In this document: positions 18,080-27,190 of the stretch, one piece after another | Numbering within the stretch: position 1 is the stretch's first letter | Layout: every line of letters starts with the position of its first letter | DNA from: Altererythrobacter aquiaggeris | GTDB taxonomy: Bacteria > Pseudomonadota > Alphaproteobacteria > Sphingomonadales > Sphingomonadaceae | NCBI RefSeq assembly: GCF_037154015.1 | Contig: NZ_JBANRL010000001.1 | Location: 1,550,001-1,614,000 of the forward strand | DNA: 64,000 nt | Direction: 5' to 3' | Position numbers and translations under genes: made by a program | The notes under the pieces: generated by a model | What the model saw: the letters and a program-made list of their open reading frames with translations, nothing else | Databases searched by the model: none | Told to the model about the DNA's origin: nothing

Positions 18080-18250
18080 CGCCTACATAGGGCTGGACGG
18101 GTACTGCCCGGCACGCGCCGTTTGATATCCCTGAGGCTATAAGCAAATCTAAGGGGTTTGTCCCTGGCTGGACCGTGGTCCGGCACATACGATCCCCACC
18201 TGACGTGACCGCGTCAGAGGATTTCTAGGCTCCGACCCATGGTGGGCCCG
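18080..18250 (+). ncRNA. ssrS: 6S RNA (RNA polymerase-binding regulator)
   Basis: The non-coding space between zapA and fau is the conserved location of 6S RNA. The ends pair: cctacataggg at 18082-18092 with cccatggtggg at 18236-18246, giving two short helices around a small internal loop. Inner GC-rich segments also pair (for example tggaccgtggtccggc near 18168-18183). 6S RNA mimics an open promoter and holds the housekeeping holoenzyme in stationary phase. The exact ends are estimates. Confidence 0.78.
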
Positions 18251-18304
18251 TCACTTACTTTGCTCCGCGGTTATGCGGCGCAGGCCGATTTTTAGGACTG
18301 TTTT

Positions 18305-18880
18305 TTGGACGCCAAGGCGAAACTCAGAACCGGGCTTCGAAACATTCGCCGCGCGCATGTCGAAGCAATGCCGGGGAGCACCCGCGCGCTCCTGTTCAAA
18401 ATTCCTCCGGCTCCGCTGCGGGAAACGATACCCGCTGGCGCCACCATCGGCCTGTACCGCGCAACCGCTTTCGAAGCGCCGGCAACGCCTTACGCCAGAT
18501 ATTTCATGGAAAATGGGTACCGGGTCGCCCTGCCTTGGTTCGAGCATAAGGGTGCAGCAATGGATTTTCGCCTGTGGACGGATCCTTTTGGCGAAAGTGA
18601 TTTAACAATCGGTCCGTTTGGCCTGATGCAACCAGCGGATGATGCGGCGGCCGCAGTGCCGGATGTATTGTTTGCGCCGCTGCTGGGCTTCACCGCCTCG
18701 GGCGACCGCCTTGGCCAGGGCGGCGGGCATTACGACCGCTGGCTTGCCGATCATCCCGGAACGGATGTGATCGGCATGGCGTGGGACGCCCAACTGCTGG
18801 ATGAATTACCCACAGAACCCCATGACAAGCCCATGAGGGCTGTCGTCACACCAACGCGTATTTACGGGCCATTTGCATGA
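18305..18880 (+). CDS. fau: 5-formyltetrahydrofolate cyclo-ligase
   Basis: 191 residues. The ATP-dependent enzyme converts 5-formyl-THF to 5,10-methenyl-THF. The C-terminal signature LGFTASGDRLGQGGGHYDRWL is diagnostic. An in-frame stop at 18293-18295 leaves TTG 18305 as the first usable start, preceded by agga at 18294-18297 at good spacing. ATG 18368 would remove the conserved N-terminal helix. The gene follows the 6S RNA directly, as in other proteobacteria where 6S and this gene are processed from one transcript. Confidence 0.93.
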   Translation: MDAKAKLRTGLRNIRRAHVEAMPGSTRALLFKIPPAPLRETIPAGATIGLYRATAFEAPATPYARYFMENGYRVALPWFEHKGAAMDFRLWTDPFGESDLTIGPFGLMQPADDAAAAVPDVLFAPLLGFTASGDRLGQGGGHYDRWLADHPGTDVIGMAWDAQLLDELPTEPHDKPMRAVVTPTRIYGPFA

Positions 18881-19104
18881 GAAACGAACCGACATGGCGC
18901 ATTCCCGCCGGTATTCTGGCGCTGGTTGTCGGACTGACTGCATATGCCGCGGCTGTTACGTGGGCATCGACCTGGATCGGGCAAATGCACGTTTTGCTCC
19001 AGACCGTGATCTATCTGGTTCTGGGAGTGATCTGGCTCTTGCCGCTCAGGCGGTTTCTGATCTGGATGGAAACCGGAAGCTGGAGCGCGCCTGACGAAAC
19101 GTAA
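18877..19104 (+). CDS. DUF2842 family small membrane protein
   Basis: 75 residues with two transmembrane helices (GILALVVGLTAYAAAVTW and VIYLVLGVIWLLPL) and the conserved C-terminal LRRFLIWMETGSW that marks this alphaproteobacterial family of unknown role. The ATG overlaps the fau stop by four bases (ATGA), so it is coupled to fau. Confidence 0.88.
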   Translation: MRNEPTWRIPAGILALVVGLTAYAAAVTWASTWIGQMHVLLQTVIYLVLGVIWLLPLRRFLIWMETGSWSAPDET

Positions 19105-19166
19105 ACCCAGCGCAACTGCGCAACTTGTTCCACCGCATCCAAATTTCTGCATAATTGCGCCAAAAA

Positions 19167-19243
<77 letters not shown>

Positions 19244-19247
19244 TTAA

Positions 19248-19264
19248 ACAGGGCGATGCCCTGT
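19248..19264. other. Short palindrome just upstream of tRNA-Asp
   Basis: acagggc gat gccctgt is a perfect 7-bp inverted repeat 4 bases before the mature tRNA 5' end. It could be a leader hairpin or protein site; no T-run follows in either direction, so a terminator is unlikely. Confidence 0.4.
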
Positions 19265-19450
19265 GGGAGCAGCGCCACTAGGACAGCAAATTGGGGCTGT
19301 CAACAAATCTGATCGGCTAAAATGCTCCAGCCGCAAATTTGCGTGGAAATTGGCGAACCGATGGCAATTCCTGCCGCGGCGTTAACCATATCTTCGCGTC
19401 TCGCCGCGATAGAGAATTCTCTTTGCCTGCCGGCAATTCTGGGGGATTTT

Positions 19451-19903
19451 ATGGTTCGCGCTCTTGCTCCGATTTTGGCGTCTCTTGCCGCGCTGGCACT
19501 GGCGGTCCCGCTTGCCGCTCAGGAACGGGTCCAGTTGGCCAGTTCGGTGTTCGTGGAAAGTGCGCCCTCGGCAAACGGCTATTTATCGCTTTCGCGCGCG
19601 ACCACACTAGCACGCGGCGACCGGGTTGTGCTGCTGGTCGAATGGACCGCCCCGTCCAATCGCCGATCCTTTATTGTGGCGGCCAAAGTGCCGGCCTCGC
19701 TCGCGTTTCAGCGCAGCGGGCTGGAGACGGTCGAGATTTCGGCAGATGGCGGTCGCAGCTGGGGCCGTCTGGGCAGCTTGCGGATTGGCCAAAGCGGCCG
19801 TCTGGCATCACCAGAGGATGCAACGCATCTGCGCTGGCTAATCACTCCGCAGGATGCCCAGCGCGCCAATGGACGGATCGCTTACAGCGCGCTTGTCCGA
19901 TAA
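19451..19903 (+). CDS. Exported hypothetical protein
   Basis: 150 residues from ATG 19451, which follows a good gggggatt site. A signal peptide (MVRALAPILASLAALALAVP, cleavage after LAAQ) leads into a beta-rich domain. Visible phrases are FVESAPSANGYLSLSRATTL, RSFIVAAKVPASLAF, and ISADGGRSWGRLGSL, the last resembling an Asp-box turn. The open frame extends to 19322, but that part has no signal character. No enzyme family is recognised. It converges on the E2 gene (10-base gap). Confidence 0.7.
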   Translation: MVRALAPILASLAALALAVPLAAQERVQLASSVFVESAPSANGYLSLSRATTLARGDRVVLLVEWTAPSNRRSFIVAAKVPASLAFQRSGLETVEISADGGRSWGRLGSLRIGQSGRLASPEDATHLRWLITPQDAQRANGRIAYSALVR

Positions 19904-19913
19904 ATCAGTCGCG

Positions 19914-21245
19914 CTAATCCGCCAGAATCAGCGCGGGTGCTTCAAGCAATTTCTTGATTTCCTGAACGAAGCTCGCCGCGTCGTAGCCATCGACAACGCG
20001 GTGATCGCAGCTGATCGAGATATTCATCAGCTTGCGCTTTTCGATCCGTTCGCCGCCCTGCCCGTCAGCAACAAACATCGGCCGCTCGATAATCCGGTTG
20101 GGTCCGATTATGGCCACTTCAGGACGGTTGATCACCGGTGTCGTGGCAACCCCTCCCAAAGGTCCAAGCGACGTTAGCGTCAAGGTGGAACCCGATAACT
20201 CGTCCGATTTGGCAGTGCCGTCACGCGCTGCATTCGCCAGACGGACAATTTCACCAGCAAGCTGCCACAAATTTCTGGACTGGGCATTGCGGATCACGGG
20301 GACCATCAGTCCGTTATCGGTTTGCGCAGCCATCCCCAAATGCACAGCGCCGTGCCGCGTGACCACATTCGCCTCATCATCGTAGCGGGCATTGATCATC
20401 GGATATTGCGGCAGCACCTTGCAGATCGCGGCAATCAGCAGCGGCATCATGGTGAGTTTGGGCCGGCCGCCGCGGGCATCATTGAGCTGCCCGCGCATCC
20501 GCTCCAGTTCTGTCACATCGCATTCCTCGACATAGGAAAAATGCGGAATGTTTCGTTTGGATGCAGCCATGTTTTCGGCAATCCGGCGGCGCAGACCGAT
20601 GACCTTGATCGGCTGATCTTCACGCGTCTTGCCGGATGCGGAAAATCCGCCTCCCGCATTATACGACAGGAAAGCGTCCAGATCGGCATGGCGAAGACGG
20701 CCATCTTCCGCAGGCCTTACCTCGCCAAGGTCTATGCCGAGGTCCTTTGCCCGCTTGCGGACAGCGGGAGAGGCCAGAACCTTGACAGATGACCGAGCAA
20801 CCGGCTCGGCTGCGGGAGCGGGGGTTGGCGCCGGAGTTGGCGCCGGAGTTGGTGCCGGAGCCCCGGTAGTTGCAATGGCATCGTCGGCATCGCCGGCATC
20901 GGAATTCTCAACTTCGATACGCTCGCCGAAAGCATCGTCCTTGGGGGCCGGTGCGGCCTGCGTGGCGGCTGCGTTTTCTTCCTCGATATCGTCAGGCACT
21001 TCGCCCTCTACCTCGACAACCACCAGCATCGAGCCGATCGCGATGATATCGCCGGCTTCGCCCGCAATCTCGAGCACCTTGCCCTTCACCGGGCTTTCCA
21101 TTTCGACAGTGGCCTTGTCCGTCATGACGTCGGCCAGACGGTCATCTTCATCGATCATGTCACCGACCTTGACGTGCCAGTTGACGATCTCCGCCTCGGC
21201 AATACCTTCTCCGATGTCGGGCAGGTTGAATGTAAAACGTGCCAT
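19914..21245 (-). CDS. bkdB: Branched-chain alpha-keto acid dehydrogenase E2 (dihydrolipoyl acyltransferase)
   Basis: 443 residues with three parts. A lipoyl domain (about 1-80) has the lipoylated Lys at about 44 in VMTDKATVEME. A Pro/Ala-rich linker follows, then a peripheral subunit-binding domain (about 157-195, LASPAVRKRAKDLGIDLGEV). The catalytic domain ends with the acyltransferase His in CDHRVVDGYDAASF. The protein is the acyl-transferring core of the complex that oxidises the 2-oxoacids of Leu, Ile and Val. It starts 4 bases after E1 beta. No E3 (lipoamide dehydrogenase) gene is in the window; a shared E3 elsewhere is likely. Confidence 0.93.
   Translation of the reverse strand: MARFTFNLPDIGEGIAEAEIVNWHVKVGDMIDEDDRLADVMTDKATVEMESPVKGKVLEIAGEAGDIIAIGSMLVVVEVEGEVPDDIEEENAAATQAAPAPKDDAFGERIEVENSDAGDADDAIATTGAPAPTPAPTPAPTPAPAAEPVARSSVKVLASPAVRKRAKDLGIDLGEVRPAEDGRLRHADLDAFLSYNAGGGFSASGKTREDQPIKVIGLRRRIAENMAASKRNIPHFSYVEECDVTELERMRGQLNDARGGRPKLTMMPLLIAAICKVLPQYPMINARYDDEANVVTRHGAVHLGMAAQTDNGLMVPVIRNAQSRNLWQLAGEIVRLANAARDGTAKSDELSGSTLTLTSLGPLGGVATTPVINRPEVAIIGPNRIIERPMFVADGQGGERIEKRKLMNISISCDHRVVDGYDAASFVQEIKKLLEAPALILAD
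20824..20859. repeat. Three 12-base tandem repeats in the E2 linker
   Basis: gttggcgccgga occurs twice exactly and once as gttggtgccgga, back to back. On the coding strand this gives the repeated Thr-Pro-Ala-Pro units of the flexible inter-domain linker. Each unit is in frame, so copy-number change would only alter linker length. Confidence 0.9.
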
Positions 21246-21249
21246 CAGG

Positions 21250-22311
21250 TCAGTCTTTCAAAATTGAGTCGATAGCCTCGCCAATGCGGACGGGACCAGG
21301 AAAATATGCCCATTCGAGGCTGTGCGGATAGGGGGTGTCAAACCCGGTCACGCGGGCAACGGGCGCTTCGAGGTGGTAGAAACAATGTTCCTGCACCAGC
21401 GCCGATAATTCGGCGCCGAAACCTGCCGTGCGTGTGGCCTCGTGGACGATGAGACACTTTCCGGTTTTTTTGACGGATTTTTCGATTGCCTTGATATCGA
21501 CCGGAACGATCGTCCGCAGGTCCACGATGTCGGCGTCGACACCTTTTTCCTCGCATACTGCACGGGCCACGTGAACCATCGTGCCATAAGCCAGCACTGT
21601 CAGTTCCTCGCCTTCGGTCACTGTCCGCGCAGTACCCAGTTCGATGCGGTAATGGCCTTCTGGAACGACGCTGTCGGCGTGCTTTTTCCAAGGCTCCACC
21701 GGCTTGTCGTAATATCCTGTGAAGGGGCCGTTATATATCCGCTTGGGTTCGAAGAATATCACAGGATCGTTATCTTCGATCGCCGCAATCAGCAGACCCT
21801 TTGCGTCATAGGGCGTGGAGGGGATAACTGTCTTCAAGCCGGAGACGTGCGCAAAAATTGCCTCGGGGCTTTGACTGTGCGTCTGGCCGCCGAAGATGCC
21901 GCCGCCAAAGGGCGAGCGCACAGTAATCGGCGCGATAAATTCGCCGGCCGAACGGTAACGCAGGCGCGCAGCTTCCGAAATCAGCTGATCCATGCCGGGA
22001 TAAATGTAGTCCGCAAACTGGATTTCCGGCACCGGACGCAAGCCGTATGCGCCCATCCCGACCGCCGCACCGATGATCCCGCATTCGTTGATCGGCGTGT
22101 CGAACACACGGTTGGTGCCATATTTATCCTGCAGTCCTGCTGTTGCACGGAACACACCGCCAAAATAGCCGACGTCCTCGCCCATAATCACGATATCGGG
22201 ATCACGGTCCATCATCACATCGAGCGCTTCGTTGATCGCTTCGATCATGTTCAACCGGCGCGGTTCGGTAGCGGCTGCGGGTGCCATGGCGGATTTGGTA
22301 TCGGCGCTCAT
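21250..22311 (-). CDS. bkdA2: Branched-chain alpha-keto acid dehydrogenase E1 subunit beta
   Basis: 353 residues from ATG 22311, whose start overlaps the E1 alpha stop (ATGA). The pyrimidine-binding transketolase-like domain shows MGEDVGYFGGVFRATAGLQ, the phrase FDTPINECGIIGAAVGMGAYG, and VRSPFGGGIFGGQTHSQSPE. The C-terminal domain has LIVHEATRTAGFGAE. With E1 alpha it decarboxylates branched-chain 2-oxoacids and loads the E2 lipoyl arm. Confidence 0.94.
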   Translation of the reverse strand: MSADTKSAMAPAAATEPRRLNMIEAINEALDVMMDRDPDIVIMGEDVGYFGGVFRATAGLQDKYGTNRVFDTPINECGIIGAAVGMGAYGLRPVPEIQFADYIYPGMDQLISEAARLRYRSAGEFIAPITVRSPFGGGIFGGQTHSQSPEAIFAHVSGLKTVIPSTPYDAKGLLIAAIEDNDPVIFFEPKRIYNGPFTGYYDKPVEPWKKHADSVVPEGHYRIELGTARTVTEGEELTVLAYGTMVHVARAVCEEKGVDADIVDLRTIVPVDIKAIEKSVKKTGKCLIVHEATRTAGFGAELSALVQEHCFYHLEAPVARVTGFDTPYPHSLEWAYFPGPVRIGEAIDSILKD

Positions 22312-23609
22312 GGTTTTTTCCCCTCGGGCCATTTGATCGCTCGTTCGCGGATGGCCTGCTCGCTCTGCTCCTTGAGATGCCAGGGCAGGTCTTCGAAAAC
22401 ATCTTCGAACATGGTCGCAAACGGATGATGCAAACCGTGGCCCAGGATACCGTTCTTTTCAGCTTCCTTGGTGGCTGCCTTTACTTCATCGGCGCAGACA
22501 AGATCCATCGCAGCGTGCCGGTCCTCCGACCATTCGCCCAGTCCGATGAGATGTTTCTTGAGCCGCGTCACGGGATCGCCAAGCGGCCATTCCTCGCGCT
22601 CCTGTGCTGACCGGTATGCGCTTGGATCATCCGACGTCGAATGGCCTTCCGCGCGATAGGTAAAATATTCGATCAGCGTTGGCCCGCCGTTAGAGCGCGC
22701 ACGGTCGGCCGCCCACTTTTGTGCTGCATACACCGCCAGCGCGTCATTTCCATCGACCCGCAGCCCGGCTATGCCATAGCCCATGGCACGGGCCGCAAAA
22801 CTCGTGCGTTCCGCCCCGGCGAATCCGCTGAAACTGCTGATTGCCCATTGATTATTGACCACATTCAGGATCACCGGCGCATTGTAAACCGCTGCGAAGG
22901 TGCAGGCTGAATGAAAATCACCCTCCGCGCTCGAGCCTTCACCAATCCATGTGGCGGCAATCCGGCTGTCACCCTTGATTGCGCTGGCCATCGCCCAGCC
23001 GACAGCTTGCGGAGTTTGCGTCGCCAGATTGCCGCTGATCGTAAAAAAGCTGTGCTCGCGGCTGGAATACATGATCGGCAGTTGGCGGCCCTTCAGCTTG
23101 TCGCCCTTGTTCGAATAAATCTGGTTGATCATCTCCACCAGCGGATAACCCCGCGCAATCAGGATACCTTGCTGGCGGTAGCTGGGGAAAACCATGTCAT
23201 CGGACGCAAGCGCCATCGCGGCGCTGACAGAGGTCGCTTCTTCGCCGGTGCACTTCATATAGAAGCTGGTTTTGCCCTGGCGCTGGCCGCGGTACATCCG
23301 TTCGTCAAATGCGCGGACCAATGCAAAATTGTGCAACATGGTGCGCAGGGTTTCAGGCGAAAGCCGCGGGTCCCATGGACCGTGCGCCTTGTCATCATCG
23401 CCGAGCACACGGATCAGATCGAGGCACAGCGGATGCGTGTCTTTCGCGTCGCACGCCTCATCAGGGCGGAACTGCTCGCCCGCCTTTGTCACGACGACGT
23501 GCGAGAAATCGACCGCATCACCCGGGCGATAATACGGTTCGGGAACATGCAACGACAGCTTCGGCTTGTTGCCGCGCTTGTCGTCCAGTTTATCGGGGCC
23601 TTTGCCCAT
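22308..23609 (-). CDS. bkdA1: Branched-chain alpha-keto acid dehydrogenase E1 subunit alpha
   Basis: 433 residues. The TPP-binding motif reads WIGEGSSAEGDFHSA... followed by VILNVVNNQWAISS (GxG-to-NN spacing typical of the family). The phosphorylation-loop region RAEGHSTSDDPSAYR is characteristic of branched-chain E1 alpha, and FPSYRQQGILIARGYPLV is also diagnostic. First gene of the E1alpha-E1beta-E2 operon, with the promoter presumably in 23610-23717. Confidence 0.94.
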   Translation of the reverse strand: MGKGPDKLDDKRGNKPKLSLHVPEPYYRPGDAVDFSHVVVTKAGEQFRPDEACDAKDTHPLCLDLIRVLGDDDKAHGPWDPRLSPETLRTMLHNFALVRAFDERMYRGQRQGKTSFYMKCTGEEATSVSAAMALASDDMVFPSYRQQGILIARGYPLVEMINQIYSNKGDKLKGRQLPIMYSSREHSFFTISGNLATQTPQAVGWAMASAIKGDSRIAATWIGEGSSAEGDFHSACTFAAVYNAPVILNVVNNQWAISSFSGFAGAERTSFAARAMGYGIAGLRVDGNDALAVYAAQKWAADRARSNGGPTLIEYFTYRAEGHSTSDDPSAYRSAQEREEWPLGDPVTRLKKHLIGLGEWSEDRHAAMDLVCADEVKAATKEAEKNGILGHGLHHPFATMFEDVFEDLPWHLKEQSEQAIRERAIKWPEGKKP

Positions 23610-23717
23610 AGAACTCCCCCGGAGTGGCTGATCCGCGCCAATAGCCAGCGCGGATGCATTATTTTAAGGTTGCGACATATTATTACGTGCCGCGCAAACG
23701 GTCAAGATGACAGCTTC

Positions 23718-24677
23718 TTATACCGCCACGGGCGCGCGCAACGGACTATCGGGCGCATAATTCCTGACTTCAAAATCATCGATACGGTAATCGAACATCG
23801 TGCCGGGCTTACGCGTTATTTCCAGCACCGGACTGCCCGACGGTACCCTCTCCAGCTGTGTTTCGACCAGATCGGCATGGTTCAGGTACAAATGCGTATC
23901 CCCGCCCATCCACACGAATTCTCCCACATCAAGCCCGGCCTGCTGCGCAAACATCCGTTGCAGCAGCGCGGCTGACCAGAGATTGAACGGCAACCCGAGC
24001 GCGACATCGCAGCTTCTCTGATACATCAACCCGTTCAATTTCCCGTCAGCGACATGAAACTGATATGTCTTGTGGCATGGCGGAAGTGCCATCAAATCCA
24101 GTTCCGCGACGTTCCAGCCTTCCAGAATATGCCTGCGGCTGCCGGGATTGTTTCTCAGACTATCGACGATCTGGGCGACCTGATTGATCCCCTTGCCGCG
24201 CTCATATTTGCCGTCCGGACCGTATCGATACGTCGGCCAATCGACCCACTGTTTGCCGTACACCGGACCAAGATCGCCCCAGCGTTGGGCGAAACCCTCA
24301 TCTTCGACAATTCGTTGCGAAAAAACTTCACGCGAAATCTCATCACCCGTTTCCCGACGATAGGTGTCGAGCGGCCAGTCGGTCCATATTTCGACACCTT
24401 GCGCACAAAGACTGCGGATGTTGGTATCGCCCGTCAAAAACCACAGCAATTCACGCGTTGCGGTTTTCCAGTAAACGCGTTTGGTGGTAATCAGCGGCAT
24501 CGCACCATTTGCAAGATCAAACCGCAGCATCGCGCCAAAAACCGAACGCGTGCCGATACCCGTCCGGTCCTTCCGCTCGTCACCGGTTTCCCAGATGCGC
24601 CGCATCAGATCGAGATATTGCCATTCGTAGTGAAGGCTTCTTGCGCAAGAATCGCTGGCGGGACGGGTGGTGGGCAT
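23718..24677 (-). CDS. thyA: Thymidylate synthase (ThyA)
   Basis: 319 residues. The folate-dependent enzyme methylates dUMP to dTMP. Motifs include the dUMP-phosphate loop DRTGIGTRS, WDLGPVYG-like RWGDLGPVYGKQW, the catalytic Cys in MALPPCHKTYQF, and RSCDVALGLPFNLW. The protein is somewhat longer than the 264-residue E. coli enzyme because of an insertion around residues 85-130, as in other long ThyA forms. It is encoded upstream of the bkd operon on the same strand with a 108-base gap. Confidence 0.95.
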   Translation of the reverse strand: MPTTRPASDSCARSLHYEWQYLDLMRRIWETGDERKDRTGIGTRSVFGAMLRFDLANGAMPLITTKRVYWKTATRELLWFLTGDTNIRSLCAQGVEIWTDWPLDTYRRETGDEISREVFSQRIVEDEGFAQRWGDLGPVYGKQWVDWPTYRYGPDGKYERGKGINQVAQIVDSLRNNPGSRRHILEGWNVAELDLMALPPCHKTYQFHVADGKLNGLMYQRSCDVALGLPFNLWSAALLQRMFAQQAGLDVGEFVWMGGDTHLYLNHADLVETQLERVPSGSPVLEITRKPGTMFDYRIDDFEVRNYAPDSPLRAPVAV

Positions 24678-24998
24678 TTGCCGTTATTAACGCTGTGTCC
24701 CCGCGCTTTCCACCCCTCCCCCACGCAGGTTCGGGGCGATTGCATCCTTACCGTCTCATGCGCATTTCTCACCGCAATCAGGCTATTACTTGCCGCAGGA
24801 AAAGTATATCGGACAATACACCTCGCCTAATTACGGCTGTGCCAGCAATAAATAATCCAATCTGGATCTAAACCTAAAGACCAGGCAAGGGTTTACAGTC
24901 AATTAACCAATCAGCGGTAGTAATTCATACGAATAAAATATTTCAGCCGGACTGCCCGATATAAACTGTGCGGCTGAAATGCAAAACCGGGGATTGTT
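24678..24998. other. 321-base intergenic region between thyA and the PilZ gene
   Basis: No convincing coding frame. The right half is AT-rich and should hold the PilZ promoter. A 9-bp inverted repeat (tttcagccg at 24941-24949 and cggctgaaa at 24971-24979, 21-base spacer) sits 20 bases before the PilZ start. It could be a 5' leader hairpin or an operator. Nothing else recognised. Confidence 0.6.
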
Positions 24999-25334
24999 AT
25001 GGAGCAGGTTGGGCATCCAATGACGGGCAGTACGTTGGATAATCGAAAGACAGAGCGCGCGGACGTGGCTGTTTTTGCAAGATACCGGACAGGGCGCGGC
25101 ATTCAGATGCGCGTGCGCATGCTTGATCTGTCCGAAGCCGGCTGCAAACTTTACGAGAAGCGAACGCCGCTTTCACCGGGCGACAAGATTTCGATGCGAA
25201 TCGAAATGCTGGGAATGTTTGATGCCAAGGTCATATGGGTGAAAACGGATCTGATCGGTATAAGGTTTGAAATGCCGCTCTACGGCCCGGTTTTCGATCA
25301 TATTCGCTCCACTCTCAGCGGCAAATCAGTTTAA
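24999..25334 (+). CDS. PilZ domain protein
   Basis: 111 residues, a single PilZ-type beta barrel. An Arg-rich N-terminal patch (DNRKTERADVAVFARYRTGRG) precedes MLDLSEAGCKLYEKRTPLSPGD, matching the D/NxSxxG part of the c-di-GMP motif as DLSEAG. The RxxxR part is less clear (RKTER is the candidate). Strand content and GIRFEMPLYGPV fit the fold. c-di-GMP binding is therefore plausible but not certain. The start has a ggggatt site. An EAL phosphodiesterase gene lies 9 kb away. Confidence 0.8.
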   Translation: MEQVGHPMTGSTLDNRKTERADVAVFARYRTGRGIQMRVRMLDLSEAGCKLYEKRTPLSPGDKISMRIEMLGMFDAKVIWVKTDLIGIRFEMPLYGPVFDHIRSTLSGKSV

Positions 25335-25373
25335 CCTCTCTTGCGCCTTGCCCGGGTCCGGGCCCGCGGGCAT

Positions 25374-26729
25374 ATGGCTGCGATGTCTAATGACAAAGCA
25401 GAGCGCCGTCAGCGCGCGGTTCCAAGCGGGCGGCTGTCACGCTTATCCACATTCGGCAGGCTTGCCGGGGGGCTGGCTGGCGGAATGCTGGCCGAAGGAT
25501 CGCGGCGGCTTGCCAGCGGAGAGATACCCAGAATCAATGATATGATATTGACGCCGGGCAACGCCATGCGGCTGGCAGACCGCCTGTCCCATTTGCGCGG
25601 CGCCGCGATGAAGCTCGGCCAGATGATATCGATGGATGCCGGCGACATGCTACCGCCCGAACTTTCAGGTATCCTCGCGACATTACGTGATAATGCCAAT
25701 TTCATGCCTGCGCGCCAGCTGGACAAGGTGCTGATTGCAGAATGGGGGCCTGACTGGCGGAGCCGTTTCAAACGGTTTGAACCGCGTCCCGTTGCGGCTG
25801 CGTCCATCGGGCAGGTCCACCGTGCCGTCACCCGCGGCGGCGAGACGTTGGCTATAAAGGTGCAATATCCCGGCATCCGCGAAAGTATCGATGCCGATGT
25901 GGACAATGTCGCAACCTTGCTTCGAATGTCGGGAATGCTGCCGGCAGAACTGGATTTTGGTCCCCTGCTCAAAGCGGCCAAGGAACAGCTTCACGAAGAA
26001 GCCGATTACGTCCGCGAAGGGGAGCAATTGCAACGCTATGCCGCGTTACTGGCCGACCGGCCCGAATTTGTGGTGCCCACGCTCGACAGATCGTTCACCG
26101 GCGAACGTATTTTGGCAATGAGTTTCGAGCCGGGGGTTCCCATCGAAAGTCTGGAATCCGCACCGCAGGACATCCGCGACCGTGTTTCGGGACAGATCAT
26201 CGAGTTGGTCGGACGCGAATTGTTCGAATTCGGCGTGATGCAAACCGATCCCAATTTCGCCAATTATCGCTATCAACCCGAAACCGGGCGGATCGTGTTG
26301 CTCGACTTTGGCGCGGCACGCGATGTCTCGCCGCAAATCGCCGGATCGTACCGCCGCCTGCTGGTCGCCGGATTGGCGGGTGACCGCGATGCAGTGCGCG
26401 ATGCAGCCGTGACCGCCGGTTTCGTCAATCCCGCCGCAATCCGCAATCACCGCGATCGGATCGATACCATGATTGACGTCATTCTCGGAGAAATGACCCG
26501 CGACGATGTGTTTGATTTTGGCGACCGCGCGTTTGTAACGGTGCTACGCGATGAGGGTATGGCAATAGCAGAGGACAGGTCCTCCTGGCATCTGCCGCCA
26601 GCCGAAACGCTGTTCATACAGCGAAAAGTCAGCGGCACCGCTCTGCTCGGTGCGCGGTTGAAGGCAAAAGTCGATGTGCGCGGAATTGTCTCGCGCATTC
26701 TCGATGCCAATCCGGTGATGACGACATGA
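25374..26729 (+). CDS. ABC1/UbiB-family atypical kinase-like protein
   Basis: About 451 residues. The family hallmarks are KLGQMISMDAGDMLP (KxGQ motif) and AAASIGQVHRAV (the Ala-rich loop replacing the Gly-rich loop). LAIKVQYPGI carries the ATP-binding Lys, QTDPNFANYRY the catalytic loop and VLLDFGAARDV the DFG motif. UbiB/COQ8 proteins support ubiquinone biosynthesis, and relatives act on other isoprenoid lipids. ATG 25374 or 25383 could be the start; neither has a strong ribosome site, and the open frame reaches TTG 25341. The stop overlaps the phosphatase gene (ATGA). Confidence 0.88.
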   Translation: MAAMSNDKAERRQRAVPSGRLSRLSTFGRLAGGLAGGMLAEGSRRLASGEIPRINDMILTPGNAMRLADRLSHLRGAAMKLGQMISMDAGDMLPPELSGILATLRDNANFMPARQLDKVLIAEWGPDWRSRFKRFEPRPVAAASIGQVHRAVTRGGETLAIKVQYPGIRESIDADVDNVATLLRMSGMLPAELDFGPLLKAAKEQLHEEADYVREGEQLQRYAALLADRPEFVVPTLDRSFTGERILAMSFEPGVPIESLESAPQDIRDRVSGQIIELVGRELFEFGVMQTDPNFANYRYQPETGRIVLLDFGAARDVSPQIAGSYRRLLVAGLAGDRDAVRDAAVTAGFVNPAAIRNHRDRIDTMIDVILGEMTRDDVFDFGDRAFVTVLRDEGMAIAEDRSSWHLPPAETLFIQRKVSGTALLGARLKAKVDVRGIVSRILDANPVMTT

Positions 26730-27190
26730 CCCGTCCTTCCTTGCTGTTCGTCTGTCTTGGAAACATCTGCCGCTCACCCATGGCAGAAGGTGCGATGCGG
26801 CTGGTGGCGCAGCGCAGCGGCCTGGACATCGGGATCGATTCGGCGGGGACCGCGGCCTATCATATAGGCGCCTCGCCCGACGATCGCGCGCAGGCGGCAG
26901 CGCTGCGGCACGGCGCAGATATTTCGGACCTTCGGGGTAGGCAAGTGACTGCAGCCGACTTCCATCATTTCACCCATATTTTCGCGCTTGATGCCAGCAA
27001 TCTGGCAAATTTGCGCCGCCTGTCACCGGCTGATGCGACCGCAAAACTTTCATTGTTGATGGACGCGGTCCCGGGGCAGGAGGGCATGGCGGTTGCCGAC
27101 CCCTATTATGGCGCCGATGCCGGATTTGAAGTGACCTGGAGCGAGGTTTACGCTGCAGCGGAAGCATTGGCGGGCAGGTTAAGTATCTAA
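26726..27190 (+). CDS. Low-molecular-weight protein-tyrosine-phosphatase
   Basis: 154 residues. The phosphate loop is FVCLGNICRSPMAEG (Cys and Arg of CxxxxxR). The general acid is in the C-terminal DPYYGADAGFEVTWSEVY. Bacterial members dephosphorylate tyrosine kinases of polysaccharide export, or arginine-phosphate. Its start overlaps the ABC1 gene by four bases. Its stop shares four bases (ctaa) with the recG stop on the other strand. Confidence 0.93.
   Translation: MTRPSLLFVCLGNICRSPMAEGAMRLVAQRSGLDIGIDSAGTAAYHIGASPDDRAQAAALRHGADISDLRGRQVTAADFHHFTHIFALDASNLANLRRLSPADATAKLSLLMDAVPGQEGMAVADPYYGADAGFEVTWSEVYAAAEALAGRLSI

Noticed and set aside
20824-20859. CRISPR-like short repeats
   Set aside because: Three adjoining 12-base units without spacers, in frame in the E2 linker; coding repeats only.
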